From: Candidatus Marinamargulisbacteria bacterium SCGC AG-343-D04
GTDB taxonomy: Bacteria > Margulisbacteria > Marinamargulisbacteria > GCA-2716485 > GCA-002719695
Assembly (NCBI GenBank): GCA_003265885.1
Contig: QFBQ01000027.1
Span: forward strand, 1 to 18,735
Length of the DNA: 18,735 nucleotides
Reading direction: 5' to 3'
The translations under genes and the position numbers were made by a program. Of the stretch, positions 8,174 to 18,735 are shown in pieces. The notes under the pieces are model-generated. The model made no database searches. It was not told the DNA's origin and worked only from the letters and a program-made list of their open reading frames with translations. The stretch's first letter is position 1, and every line of letters begins with the position of its first letter.

Positions 8174-8189
8174 TGTTTCACGTGAAACA
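8174..8189. other. parS site, perfect
   Basis: TGTTTCACGTGAAACA starting 5 bases after the stop codon of the ArsC-like gene. It is the second site of the pair that brackets this gene. Confidence 0.95.
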
Positions 8190-8296
8190 TTGTATAGATG
8201 AGTGTTTTAGGTGTTATGTTCTTTATCAGTCAGTGTTTAGGGGTAGATATTTATCTTTTCTTATTTCTTAATATGTGTGTTGTTTAATATTATTTG

Positions 8297-8305
8297 TGTG
8301 TATAA
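8297..8305 (-). other. DnaA-box-like 9-mer
   Basis: TTATACACA on the minus strand fits the TTATNCACA consensus and sits in the T/G-rich gap between the ArsC-like gene and the fusion gene, near the composition switch. It is a single site; the same 9-mer also occurs by chance inside the KaiC-like gene (6791-6799), so evidence for an origin is weak. Confidence 0.2.
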
Positions 8306-8314
8306 TTTGTTATT

Positions 8315-12595
<4,281 letters not shown>

Positions 12596-12631
12596 TTTAC
12601 TTATTCTCCAACATACAAATATTTCTATATT

Positions 12632-12651
12632 TGTGTTAAATATTTAACACA
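12632..12651. promoter_or_regulatory. 20-bp perfect palindrome upstream of the USP-helicase gene
   Basis: TGTGTTAAATATTTAACACA is perfectly self-complementary and lies 36 bases before the start codon of the fusion gene. Its position fits a repressor operator over the promoter or early leader, but no regulator is identified and no clear -35/-10 pair was found. Confidence 0.45.
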
Positions 12652-12949
12652 TTTTGCTAAGTTACACTTGGAGAAGAGAAAAAAAATAAGGGGGAGACCA
12701 GCTCCAAATATTTGACCCATGAGTAAACAAGATCATTATCGATGATACTTTTAATAAATATAGTTTATAAATTCCGACAATATTCATCTTATATAGTTAT
12801 CGAAACAAAAACAAATATATTTCATTTTTTACACAATAAAAACAACTAGCTCCAATACATGTTCAAAAATAGCAAATGTTATAGATATTTTAAAGAAAAA
12901 TAAAAATTGAATTAAAAATAAAAGCTAACGGACACATATTATCCTTATA

Positions 12950-12969
12950 AAATACTTATAAAAGTATTT
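12950..12969. repeat. Inverted repeat, 8-bp arms
   Basis: AAATACTT (12950-12957), a 4-base spacer, then AAGTATTT (12962-12969). No T-run follows on either strand that would make it a terminator. It lies 31 bases before the tandem repeat. Confidence 0.6.
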
Positions 12970-13000
12970 AGTTTAAATCATTAAAATAAAATAAGATATT

Positions 13001-13060
13001 AAACATAAATATAAACATAAATATAAACATAAATATAAACATAAATATAAACACAAATAC
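13001..13060. repeat. 12-bp tandem repeat, five units
   Basis: AAACATAAATAT is repeated four times without change, followed by a fifth unit with two substitutions. All units are very A-rich. Such arrays can be protein-binding iterons, DNA-unwinding tracts or simple slippage products; nothing here decides between them. Confidence 0.9.
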
Positions 13061-13503
13061 AAAATTAAATCACAAAAACAAAAGCCATGAGCTGGGAATT
13101 TAAATATTACTTCAAAATACTCCCTTAAGTCAAAATCAGAAATCTTTAGAAAATAAAATAAAGGCAACTTTAACTATAAAAATAAAGAAACACACAAAAT
13201 CCCAGGATTAAAAGAAAAAAGTCGCAGCAAGCTAATCGAGTAGAAACCCAAACAATTTCATGAAACATCCCGAATCACAGGAAAAGGGCAAAATATATAA
13301 CCCTGAAAAAAGAAAGGAATATGCTATCACATCAAAAAAGCAATCAAACTTATCGCTATATTTTTCTAACAAAACCCGCCACAACACCATTAACCCTCTC
13401 CAAAAAATGCCTTACAGCGAACACCTAAGCACAAACACACCCCAAAATAACAGCTAAATTCTCTATTCCCAAAAACAAAAGCGCCTGATACTGTATAAAC
13501 GCA

Positions 13504-14034
13504 ATGAATGAAAAAATAGAAACCTACATTTCGCTCCTAAAAGAATATAACACCCACACCAACATCTATTCTGAAAAAGCCTACGACCATCTAGACTTTC
13601 ACATTCAAGACAGCACTACACTGGCTCACCACATTGAAAACAAGATTCAAAACATTTTTGATTTTGGATCAGGGTCAGGACTCCCTGCCATCCCCATCGC
13701 CATCACCAACCCAAAAAACACCGTCTTTGCTATCGAATCCAAAAGCAGAAAAACTCGCTTCCTTCACCAAGTCAAAGAAGAACTACACTTAAAAAATCTA
13801 CAGATCATCACCCAAAACGTATTTGAATGGAAACCACAATCATCACCCCACATTATTACGGCCAAAGCATTTGGACCTCTAGATAAAATCAAACGTATCT
13901 GCAAACATCTTAAGATTAAAAACGCAACAATCATCACCCCCATCAGCCTCAAACAAAAAGAAGCCCTAAGCGATTCAAAAGATGTTCATTGTATCAACAT
14001 CAACACCTTTCATTATGCAAAAATGAGAACATAA
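13504..14034 (+). CDS. rsmG: 16S rRNA (guanine-527-N7)-methyltransferase, RsmG family, short form
   Basis: RsmG (GidB) uses S-adenosylmethionine to methylate G527 of 16S rRNA. The 176-residue product shows the family's N-terminal YN...NIYS...HIQDS segment, the SAM loop IFDFGSGSGLPAIPIAI (about 52-68, family DxGSGxGxPGIPLAI), AIESKSRKTRFL (about 76-87, family EsxxKKxxFL) and ITAKAFGPLD (about 118-127, family xTARA). It is shorter than typical RsmG (around 200 residues or more), and the family ARA is AKA here, so it is divergent. No ribosome binding site precedes the ATG. In many bacteria rsmG lies in line with mnmG, parA and parB; here it points towards parB and mnmG is not adjacent. The coding strand is C-rich (27 C, 5 G at 13681-13740), against the local trend for genes here. 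Confidence 0.82.
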   Translation: MNEKIETYISLLKEYNTHTNIYSEKAYDHLDFHIQDSTTLAHHIENKIQNIFDFGSGSGLPAIPIAITNPKNTVFAIESKSRKTRFLHQVKEELHLKNLQIITQNVFEWKPQSSPHIITAKAFGPLDKIKRICKHLKIKNATIITPISLKQKEALSDSKDVHCININTFHYAKMRT

Positions 14035-14055
14035 GCACATCACGAAAACTGCTAA

Positions 14056-14071
14056 TGATTCACATGAAACA
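14056..14071. other. parS-like site, two mismatches
   Basis: TGATTCACATGAAACA differs from the perfect site at positions 3 and 9. It lies between the convergent rsmG and parB genes and may be a decayed or weak ParB site. Confidence 0.5.
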
Positions 14072-14233
14072 TCAACGCTCACAATCATAACATCCATTTA
14101 AAACATTATATTAGAGATGGTCTTAGCGGTGGAGCCAACATCTTCAACAACCTATTACTATTAGATATTAAAAATAATAATCATTACAAAATAATGCTAA
14201 GGTTTAAAAAATCGCTTACAAATCGACTCACAA

Positions 14234-14249
14234 TGTTTCACGTGAAACA
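14234..14249. other. parS site, perfect
   Basis: TGTTTCACGTGAAACA, 5 bases beyond the TAG stop of parB. Confidence 0.95.
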
Positions 14250-14254
14250 AAAAT

Positions 14255-15136
14255 CTACAGAACCCCCAACACAGATAACAAATTCTCCAACTCATCCTTA
14301 TCTTTATACGAGAAGCTTAATCGACCACCGTCACCTTTTGGTTTATAAGAAAAAGAAATGTTCTTTTGAGAGAAATAGTCTCTAACCTTCTCAGTATATA
14401 CAGACTCAGCTCTATCCACAGTTTCAGACGAATCATCAAACAAAGATATCGTTGTTTCTCCAAGAGACGCAGCAAACCTTTCCGCCTCACGAACAGACAT
14501 CCCTTCAGACAAAATCATCCTTAATACACTCTGAACATCATCCTCATCATCAAGAGACAACAAAACACGCGCATGCCCTTCCGTTAATTGATTTTTAACT
14601 AACAATTCACGAATATCCGACGGCAACTGCAACAATCTTAAAGTATTTGTAACCGCAGATCTACTACGATGAAACAAGTCGGCCACTTCTTGATGAGTAT
14701 ACTGAAATTCTTCCATTAAACGCTGATAACCCAACGCTATTTCAACCGGGTTCAAATCCTCTCTATCCAGGTTTTCAACCAAAGCCAACTGCAAAGATTG
14801 CTTATCCGTTACCTGCTTTATAATGGCAGGGATAGAACTAAACCCAGCCTTTTCACACGCACGCAATCTTCTCTCGCCAGCAATAAGCTCATAACCACTC
14901 TCTATATGAGCTCTAACAACAATTGGCTGAGCCAACCCATTTTCTTTTATCGAATGAACCAATCTTTCTAAAGCCTCATCACAAAATGTCTTTCGTGGCT
15001 GATACTGATTGGCAACAATATCCTTTAAGGGAATTTCCAACACAGACCTTCCTCCACCGACAAACGATCTTCCAAATAAGGCTTCCACCCCACGCCCTAA
15101 ACGGGGCAACGCTTTTGCTTCTTTCTTAACAGACAC
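14255..15136 (-). CDS. parB: Chromosome-partitioning protein ParB
   Basis: ParB binds parS, hydrolyses CTP to slide as a clamp on DNA, and works with ParA and SMC to segregate replicated origins. The 293-residue product has an N-terminal Lys-rich stretch and the LGRGVEALFG motif, the ParB/Srx-type CTP-binding segment with AGERRLRACEKAG (GERR about 87-90), the central helix-turn-helix (about 146-168, QEVADLFHRSRSAVTNTLRLL) and a C-terminal dimerisation region. The start chosen is GTG at 15136, which places AAGGAGG (15146-15152) 9 bases upstream; a TTG at 15142 would leave only 3. The start lies within the last codons of parA, so translation is coupled. A perfect parS follows the stop codon. 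The family assignment is secure. Confidence 0.95.
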   Translation of the reverse strand: MSVKKEAKALPRLGRGVEALFGRSFVGGGRSVLEIPLKDIVANQYQPRKTFCDEALERLVHSIKENGLAQPIVVRAHIESGYELIAGERRLRACEKAGFSSIPAIIKQVTDKQSLQLALVENLDREDLNPVEIALGYQRLMEEFQYTHQEVADLFHRSRSAVTNTLRLLQLPSDIRELLVKNQLTEGHARVLLSLDDEDDVQSVLRMILSEGMSVREAERFAASLGETTISLFDDSSETVDRAESVYTEKVRDYFSQKNISFSYKPKGDGGRLSFSYKDKDELENLLSVLGVL

Positions 15137-15899
15137 GATCAATAACCTCCTTAGTTAATTCTAAATATGCCTCAGCTCCTACACAGGCTGGATTATACAC
15201 TAAAATAGGAATCCCATGACTAGGAGCTTCCGTTAGCTTTATGTTTCTGGGGATAATAGTCTGAAACATCAATCGCTTAAAGAACCGACGCGCAGAATCT
15301 ACAACCTCTCTATTTAGAGCCGTACGCTTATCAAACATCGTCAACACAATCCCCAAAATCTCTAACTGAGGATTCAAATGCATCTTTACCTGCTCTAAAG
15401 TACTCACCAAATGATTAATCCCCTCTAAAGCGAAATACTCACACTGCACCGGTATCAGGACAAAGTCGCTTGCAACTAAGCCATTCAACGTTAACAAACC
15501 CAGTGAAGGAGGACAATCAATAACAATGACATCATACAAAGGCCTCAGCTGATCCAGATAATTTTTCAAACATGTTTCACGTGAAACATGATTAACCAAC
15601 TCCACCTCAATAGCCGCTAAATCCTGAGAAGAAGGCAAAATATGCAAACCATCAAACGAAGTGGGATACAAAACATCCTTAATCTCAGCTGTTCCAGCCA
15701 GCAACTCATACACACCTCCAGCAAGCTGCGAATTTAACACCCCCATACCCGACGTTGCATTAGCCTGTGGGTCTAAATCCACCATCAAAACAGATAAACC
15801 TTCATGTGCCAAAAAAGCAGCCATATTAATGGCCGTTGTCGTTTTTCCAACCCCACCCTTCTGGTTGGAAATAGAAATAATTTTTGCTTGCTTAGTCAT
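15126..15899 (-). CDS. parA: Chromosome-partitioning ATPase ParA (Soj)
   Basis: ParA is a Walker-type ATPase that forms an ATP-dependent dimer on the nucleoid and is released by ParB, moving the parS complex. The 257-residue product has the deviant Walker A KGGVGKTT (14-21, with signature K14 and K19), MVDLDPQANAT (Walker A' region) and VIVIDCPPSLG (Walker B). The start at 15899 (MTKQAKIISISNQKGG) fits the family; a longer frame from 15950 adds 17 hydrophobic residues and has no ribosome binding site. A perfect parS is embedded in the gene, where it encodes VSRET. The end overlaps the parB start by 11 bases. A second parS lies just upstream in the promoter region, which suggests autoregulation by ParB. 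Confidence 0.96.
   Translation of the reverse strand: MTKQAKIISISNQKGGVGKTTTAINMAAFLAHEGLSVLMVDLDPQANATSGMGVLNSQLAGGVYELLAGTAEIKDVLYPTSFDGLHILPSSQDLAAIEVELVNHVSRETCLKNYLDQLRPLYDVIVIDCPPSLGLLTLNGLVASDFVLIPVQCEYFALEGINHLVSTLEQVKMHLNPQLEILGIVLTMFDKRTALNREVVDSARRFFKRLMFQTIIPRNIKLTEAPSHGIPILVYNPACVGAEAYLELTKEVIDRVC
15146..15152 (-). promoter_or_regulatory. Ribosome binding site deciding the parB start
   Basis: AAGGAGG on the minus strand, inside the final codons of parA. Its 9-base spacing favours the GTG at 15136 over the TTG at 15142. Confidence 0.75.
15573..15588. other. parS site, perfect, inside parA
   Basis: TGTTTCACGTGAAACA within the parA coding sequence, read as the residues VSRET. Intragenic parS sites near parAB are known in other bacteria. 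Confidence 0.95.
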
Positions 15900-15961
15900 A
15901 CAATAATCTATAAAAATAATAGCATTTGGAAGACGAAAAAACAAAATCATAAAACAAAATA

Positions 15962-15977
15962 TGTTTCACGTGAAACA
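15962..15977. other. parS site, perfect
   Basis: TGTTTCACGTGAAACA, directly beside the putative -10 box of parA, so ParB bound here could block or modulate parAB transcription. Confidence 0.95.
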
Positions 15978-16007
15978 TTTATAAAGACAAAGAACTTAAC
16001 ATAACAA
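15978..16007 (-). promoter_or_regulatory. Putative parAB promoter
   Basis: On the minus strand TTGTTA (16002-16007) and TATAAA (15978-15983) are separated by 18 bases, about 80 bases before the parA start. The parS at 15962-15977 would cover the transcription start. Confidence 0.4.
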
Positions 16008-16081
16008 CCACTACAAAAAAAGAAAGTTATGAAGAGATCTCATGCCCTGACAGCAACAGACTGGAAACAGAACTAAAGAGA

Positions 16082-16097
16082 CGTTTCACGTGAAACA
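16082..16097. other. parS site, one mismatch
   Basis: CGTTTCACGTGAAACA: only the first base differs from the perfect site; the 14-bp core is intact. Confidence 0.85.
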
Positions 16098-16235
16098 GGT
16101 TTCTTTCAATAAAAAGTATAAAATAAAATGTAACACTGACGAAACAAGACAAAACAGCAACAGAGGAAGCAACACTACGAATCATAACAACATTAAAGAT
16201 TTTCATCACCATAATATACTCAACAAAAAAAGCAA

Positions 16236-16251
16236 TGTTTCACGTGAATCG
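16236..16251. other. parS-like site, right arm decayed
   Basis: TGTTTCACGTGAATCG: left arm and centre are perfect, with mismatches at positions 14 and 16. Confidence 0.6.
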
Positions 16252-16311
16252 TCAAATCATTAAGAAATCAAATACTATGACAACAAAAGACATCAAATAG
16301 AACAAAAAAAA

Positions 16312-16327
16312 TGTTTCACGTGAAACA
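16312..16327. other. parS site, perfect
   Basis: TGTTTCACGTGAAACA in the noncoding cluster upstream of parA. Confidence 0.95.
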
Positions 16328-16569
16328 TATACTCCCATACACATTAAAGAAGCAAAGAAAAAATAAAAACACAAAACAAAAGAGACATTCAACAAAAGAT
16401 GCCATCAGATAACAGTAAAATAAAAGTAAAGACGCCTATAAAATCACGCCAATCTAACCAATACAACACATCAAATTTCTAGGAACAAACACCTAACTAA
16501 GATAATATTACAGCAAAATCTTTGTCATATAATAAGATGATAAGAAAGCCCACTCAAAACAAAAGAACA

Positions 16570-16585
16570 TGTTTCACGTGAAACA
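16570..16585. other. parS site, perfect
   Basis: TGTTTCACGTGAAACA, the outermost site of the cluster, 111 bases beyond the end of the membrane-protein gene. Confidence 0.95.
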
Positions 16586-16696
16586 TTTATAAAACTAACA
16601 ATAAACAGCTATGTTAATTAAAACAAAGTACCACATCTATCAAAAAACACAGCACACCCACACTAACTGAGTCAATTAATTTTAAGACAGCTCACA

Positions 16697-18370
16697 TTAT
16701 CTGATAACACGAAAGGACTCAACCTTAATATGACGAACATTACCCTCCACAAGATTAATTCCCTCAACAGCTACACCTAAACCAGCTGGCCTAACGTGAA
16801 CAACTCTGATCTCCACAGGATCTGAACAAGAACCTTTATCAGGGTATACACAACCCAAACCAAACAAAACTCCCGAAGCTAGCGCTCCACCATCATCTTG
16901 AGAGCGTCGGGAATCAGCCCCAAGGCCAGAAACCGCAACAGCGCCTAAATCAGATTCAACTACTAAATCATCTCCACCAAGCGACTCGACATCAGCCTCA
17001 GAACCTGAATCCACATTACCTACCCAACCATCCGCAGGAATAACATCAGGCTCAGAAGCAGTAGGTACAAAAGGAGAACGAGCTAGAGCTACCTGATCAA
17101 TATTCGTCTCTACTACAACACCTTCCCTCCCATCTATAACAGATAGATCTAAACCCACCTCTCCAACAATAACACCACCCTCCTCAGCAACTGAGCCACG
17201 AGATAGATCATCCAGAGACGCAAACTCATCGCCTAAGGGAGCAACTCGTCCTCGAGAAGGTCTTAATCCAAAAGCAACAACAGCCAGACCAAAAACAGAT
17301 GCCACCCCAAGCAAAACATACAAGAACACAAACAAACCTTTTAACGATTCATCTTCTACATCCGAAACTTGCGCATCATCTACCAAATCAACACCTGACG
17401 TCACATCTGTGTCTACGAGCGCAGTAGTCACAATGGAGCCCGGTGCTTTCTCACCTGTGTCTTCTGAGTATAAATCCTCCAGGATGCCCCGGTCATCATA
17501 CCCTGATATGGAAGTTGATATCAGCCCTGATGTCGCAGTGAATATCGGACCTGATGTTGATGTGGCGACGTTAGTGCTTCTAATCATAGGATTTGGAGTT
17601 GATATTTGACTTGGTGTCGGTGTTGGATTTGGTCTTGATGTTGGTTTTGGTGTCAATTTTAAGGACTTGATGTCAGTAAGCGAGTAAAATTGCCCGCCAT
17701 CTACATGCAAATTTGTACATATTGTGACATTGCGATTCCCATTTGACCTCCCTGATAATTCGCAGTTTACAGGTCGATCCCAAGGAGGTCTACTTAAACC
17801 TAATGAATGACCATAGCTCTCAACAGTATCCCACTTAGCAATAAACGGTGGCCCTCCAGCTACCTGCATAACAGCACCGTCGGCATAAAAGTTAAATTTA
17901 AACTCTTCTAAGGATCCCGAAATAACTTTTGTAATAGGCTTACCATCTTTCCAGACAATAGCGTCGAAGGAATTCACTTTTCCGTAACCATATCCATCAA
18001 CTCTCCAGCTTACCTCAAGCCTACCTCCGACAAGCTGCTTAACATCAAGGTATGTTCTCGCGTTGCCAAGATCAACGTATGCATCTCTATTACACTTAAG
18101 TCTATCGCCAGGCTGAGCATCTTCAATGCTTATAGAGTTATACCTTGATTTTTGCGTAGAGGTTGTCGATGCAAACCCGTGCTCATCCCTTAATTCACCA
18201 CTACTGCATCCCAGAGCTTTAGCCGCTGGACTGGACGCAGCTAAAGCCGCGACTGCAAAGACAAGATTCCGAACATGATTACGCGGCGAAACGTGTCTTC
18301 CAGAGCAACTACTCGTTGTTTTTGAGACAGAAGCTCTAAAATCTCCAGCTCTTGCAATTAAATTATCCAT
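16697..18370 (-). CDS. Secreted/single-pass membrane protein of unknown function
   Basis: I do not recognise this 557-residue protein. A long basic N-region (30-odd residues) leads to a hydrophobic segment (about 35-50) ending SPAAKALGC, which fits a signal peptide cut after AKA (52) or a poor lipobox at C55. Residues about 55-235 look beta-rich and contain cysteines C93, C203 and C218, which suits a disulfide-bonded extracytoplasmic domain. A Pro/Thr-rich linker (about 240-262, PTPTP type) and a Ser/Thr-rich stretch follow, then an acidic segment, a transmembrane helix (344-368) with a basic stop-transfer RPSRGR, and an acidic, Gly/Val-rich tail of about 180 residues predicted inside the cell. 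A strong AAGGAGAG ribosome binding site precedes the ATG. The linker is like those of surface proteins. It lies directly behind the parS array, but no partition link is shown. Confidence 0.7.
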   Translation of the reverse strand: MDNLIARAGDFRASVSKTTSSCSGRHVSPRNHVRNLVFAVAALAASSPAAKALGCSSGELRDEHGFASTTSTQKSRYNSISIEDAQPGDRLKCNRDAYVDLGNARTYLDVKQLVGGRLEVSWRVDGYGYGKVNSFDAIVWKDGKPITKVISGSLEEFKFNFYADGAVMQVAGGPPFIAKWDTVESYGHSLGLSRPPWDRPVNCELSGRSNGNRNVTICTNLHVDGGQFYSLTDIKSLKLTPKPTSRPNPTPTPSQISTPNPMIRSTNVATSTSGPIFTATSGLISTSISGYDDRGILEDLYSEDTGEKAPGSIVTTALVDTDVTSGVDLVDDAQVSDVEDESLKGLFVFLYVLLGVASVFGLAVVAFGLRPSRGRVAPLGDEFASLDDLSRGSVAEEGGVIVGEVGLDLSVIDGREGVVVETNIDQVALARSPFVPTASEPDVIPADGWVGNVDSGSEADVESLGGDDLVVESDLGAVAVSGLGADSRRSQDDGGALASGVLFGLGCVYPDKGSCSDPVEIRVVHVRPAGLGVAVEGINLVEGNVRHIKVESFRVIR

Positions 18371-18735
18371 AATTAAATCTCTCCTTAATTTGCTTTAGTG
18401 AATGCACTATGTTTTCATTACTTACCTTCAAAAGAAACAGTGAAAAAATTTCTACTGATCCGACTAATTAAATAACACCAATCCTTTACCCAAGCTCGCA
18501 GAAGGCCCAAATTAATACAAGGAATCCATCCTCCCCCAACAGAAAGTTGATCTTCAAACGAGAATCATCACACCTCCATATTAAAGCTCGAGCAGCTATC
18601 TCAACAAAACGATGACAAAATCCACATATAAGACTTCTTAAAAGCCCACTATTTATATGATTAACAACTGAATCACGCTAATTAATCACTCCTGTAATGA
18701 AACAGACTTTCCACAACCATATTATATTATCGAAA
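18371..18735. other. Noncoding stretch at the right edge
   Basis: This holds the leader of the membrane-protein gene, with its ribosome binding site at 18379-18386 (8 bases before the ATG). No clear promoter hexamers or RNA genes were found. A 63-codon minus-strand open stretch without an ATG, GTG or TTG near its beginning was not called. Confidence 0.5.

Larger units (their letters stand above)
12596..13503. other. AT-rich noncoding region with palindromes and tandem repeats
   Basis: About 0.9 kb without a supported gene. It holds a 20-bp palindrome close to the fusion gene start, an inverted repeat at 12950-12969 and a 12-bp tandem repeat at 13001-13060. The + strand becomes markedly A- and C-rich. 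An open frame at 13260-13457 has no ribosome binding site and low-complexity composition and was not called. No tRNA or other structured RNA was recognised. Confidence 0.6.
15951..16696. other. Noncoding parS cluster upstream of parA (centromere-like)
   Basis: About 0.75 kb of A-rich DNA with no supported gene. It contains three perfect and two degenerate parS sites. The open frame at 16027-16212 (minus) has no good ribosome binding site and is partly made by a parS sequence, so it was not called. Together with the sites at 14056-15588 this forms an array of eight sites in about 2.5 kb. Confidence 0.8.

Noticed and set aside
8190..8314. Possible replication origin with a DnaA box at the skew switch
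   Set aside because: Only one consensus 9-mer is present, the same 9-mer occurs inside a gene, and the skew polarity is opposite to that of a usual origin.
12973..13167. Minus-strand frame with a repeated LCLY peptide
   Set aside because: The peptide is a translation of the 12-bp tandem repeat; no ribosome binding site or family match.
13260..13457. 65-codon open frame on the + strand
   Set aside because: No ribosome binding site, low-complexity Lys/Asn/Ser/Thr composition explained by A/C-rich DNA, and no recognisable motif.
14750..14762. tRNA T-loop-like string GGTTCAAATCC
   Set aside because: It lies inside the conserved coding sequence of parB, and no acceptor stem or anticodon arm can be built around it.
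16027..16212. 61-codon minus-strand frame with a hydrophobic stretch
   Set aside because: Weak start context, and part of the frame is simply a translated parS site within the noncoding cluster.
18430..18690. 63-codon open stretch on the minus strand ahead of the membrane-protein gene
   Set aside because: There is no usable start codon near its beginning and no recognisable domain; it is likely chance in T/G-rich DNA, though a gene remnant cannot be excluded.

Overview
The window is AT-rich bacterial chromosomal DNA. It carries housekeeping genes (purA for adenylate synthesis, an rsmG-type 16S rRNA methyltransferase, and parA/parB for chromosome partition) together with two very large proteins built from eukaryotic-type or effector-type domains. 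The phylum cannot be fixed from sequence alone. The ubiquitin-specific-protease domain and the papain-like/Sel1 protein fit a bacterium living with or inside a eukaryotic (for example protist) host; this is an inference.

Left part (1-8.2 kb): a 5'-truncated giant protein with a papain-like Cys/His/Asp domain and about 19 Sel1 repeats, then purA with its own upstream region, both on the + strand. Converging on purA is a minus-strand cluster: a small basic protein of unknown function, a KaiC-like RecA-fold ATPase, and a response-regulator receiver domain fused to a second RecA-fold ATPase. The two ATPase genes share a TAATG stop/start overlap. A small ArsC/low-molecular-weight-phosphatase-like gene follows on the + strand, with a perfect parS site on each side.

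Middle (8.3-13.5 kb): a 1426-residue minus-strand protein joins a ubiquitin-specific protease (C19-type Cys box, QQD box and His box) to a complete DEAH superfamily-2 helicase. It is followed by about 0.9 kb of AT-rich noncoding DNA with a 20-bp perfect palindrome, an inverted repeat and a 12-bp tandem repeat.

Right part (13.5-18.7 kb): rsmG (+) converges on the parA-parB operon (-). Seven perfect copies of the 16-bp parS palindrome TGTTTCACGTGAAACA and three degenerate copies lie in the window. Eight of these ten fall between 14.06 and 16.59 kb, in and around parAB, making a centromere-like array. ParB is expected to load there and act with the ParA ATPase. Beyond it is an unrecognised secreted/single-pass membrane protein.

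Strand composition changes across the middle. Left of about 8.3 kb the + strand is G/T-rich even inside minus-strand genes; to the right it is C/A-rich even inside the plus-strand rsmG. With a G-rich leading strand this is the polarity of converging replication forks, not of an origin, which is unexpected beside parABS. The most novel item is the deubiquitinase-helicase fusion.
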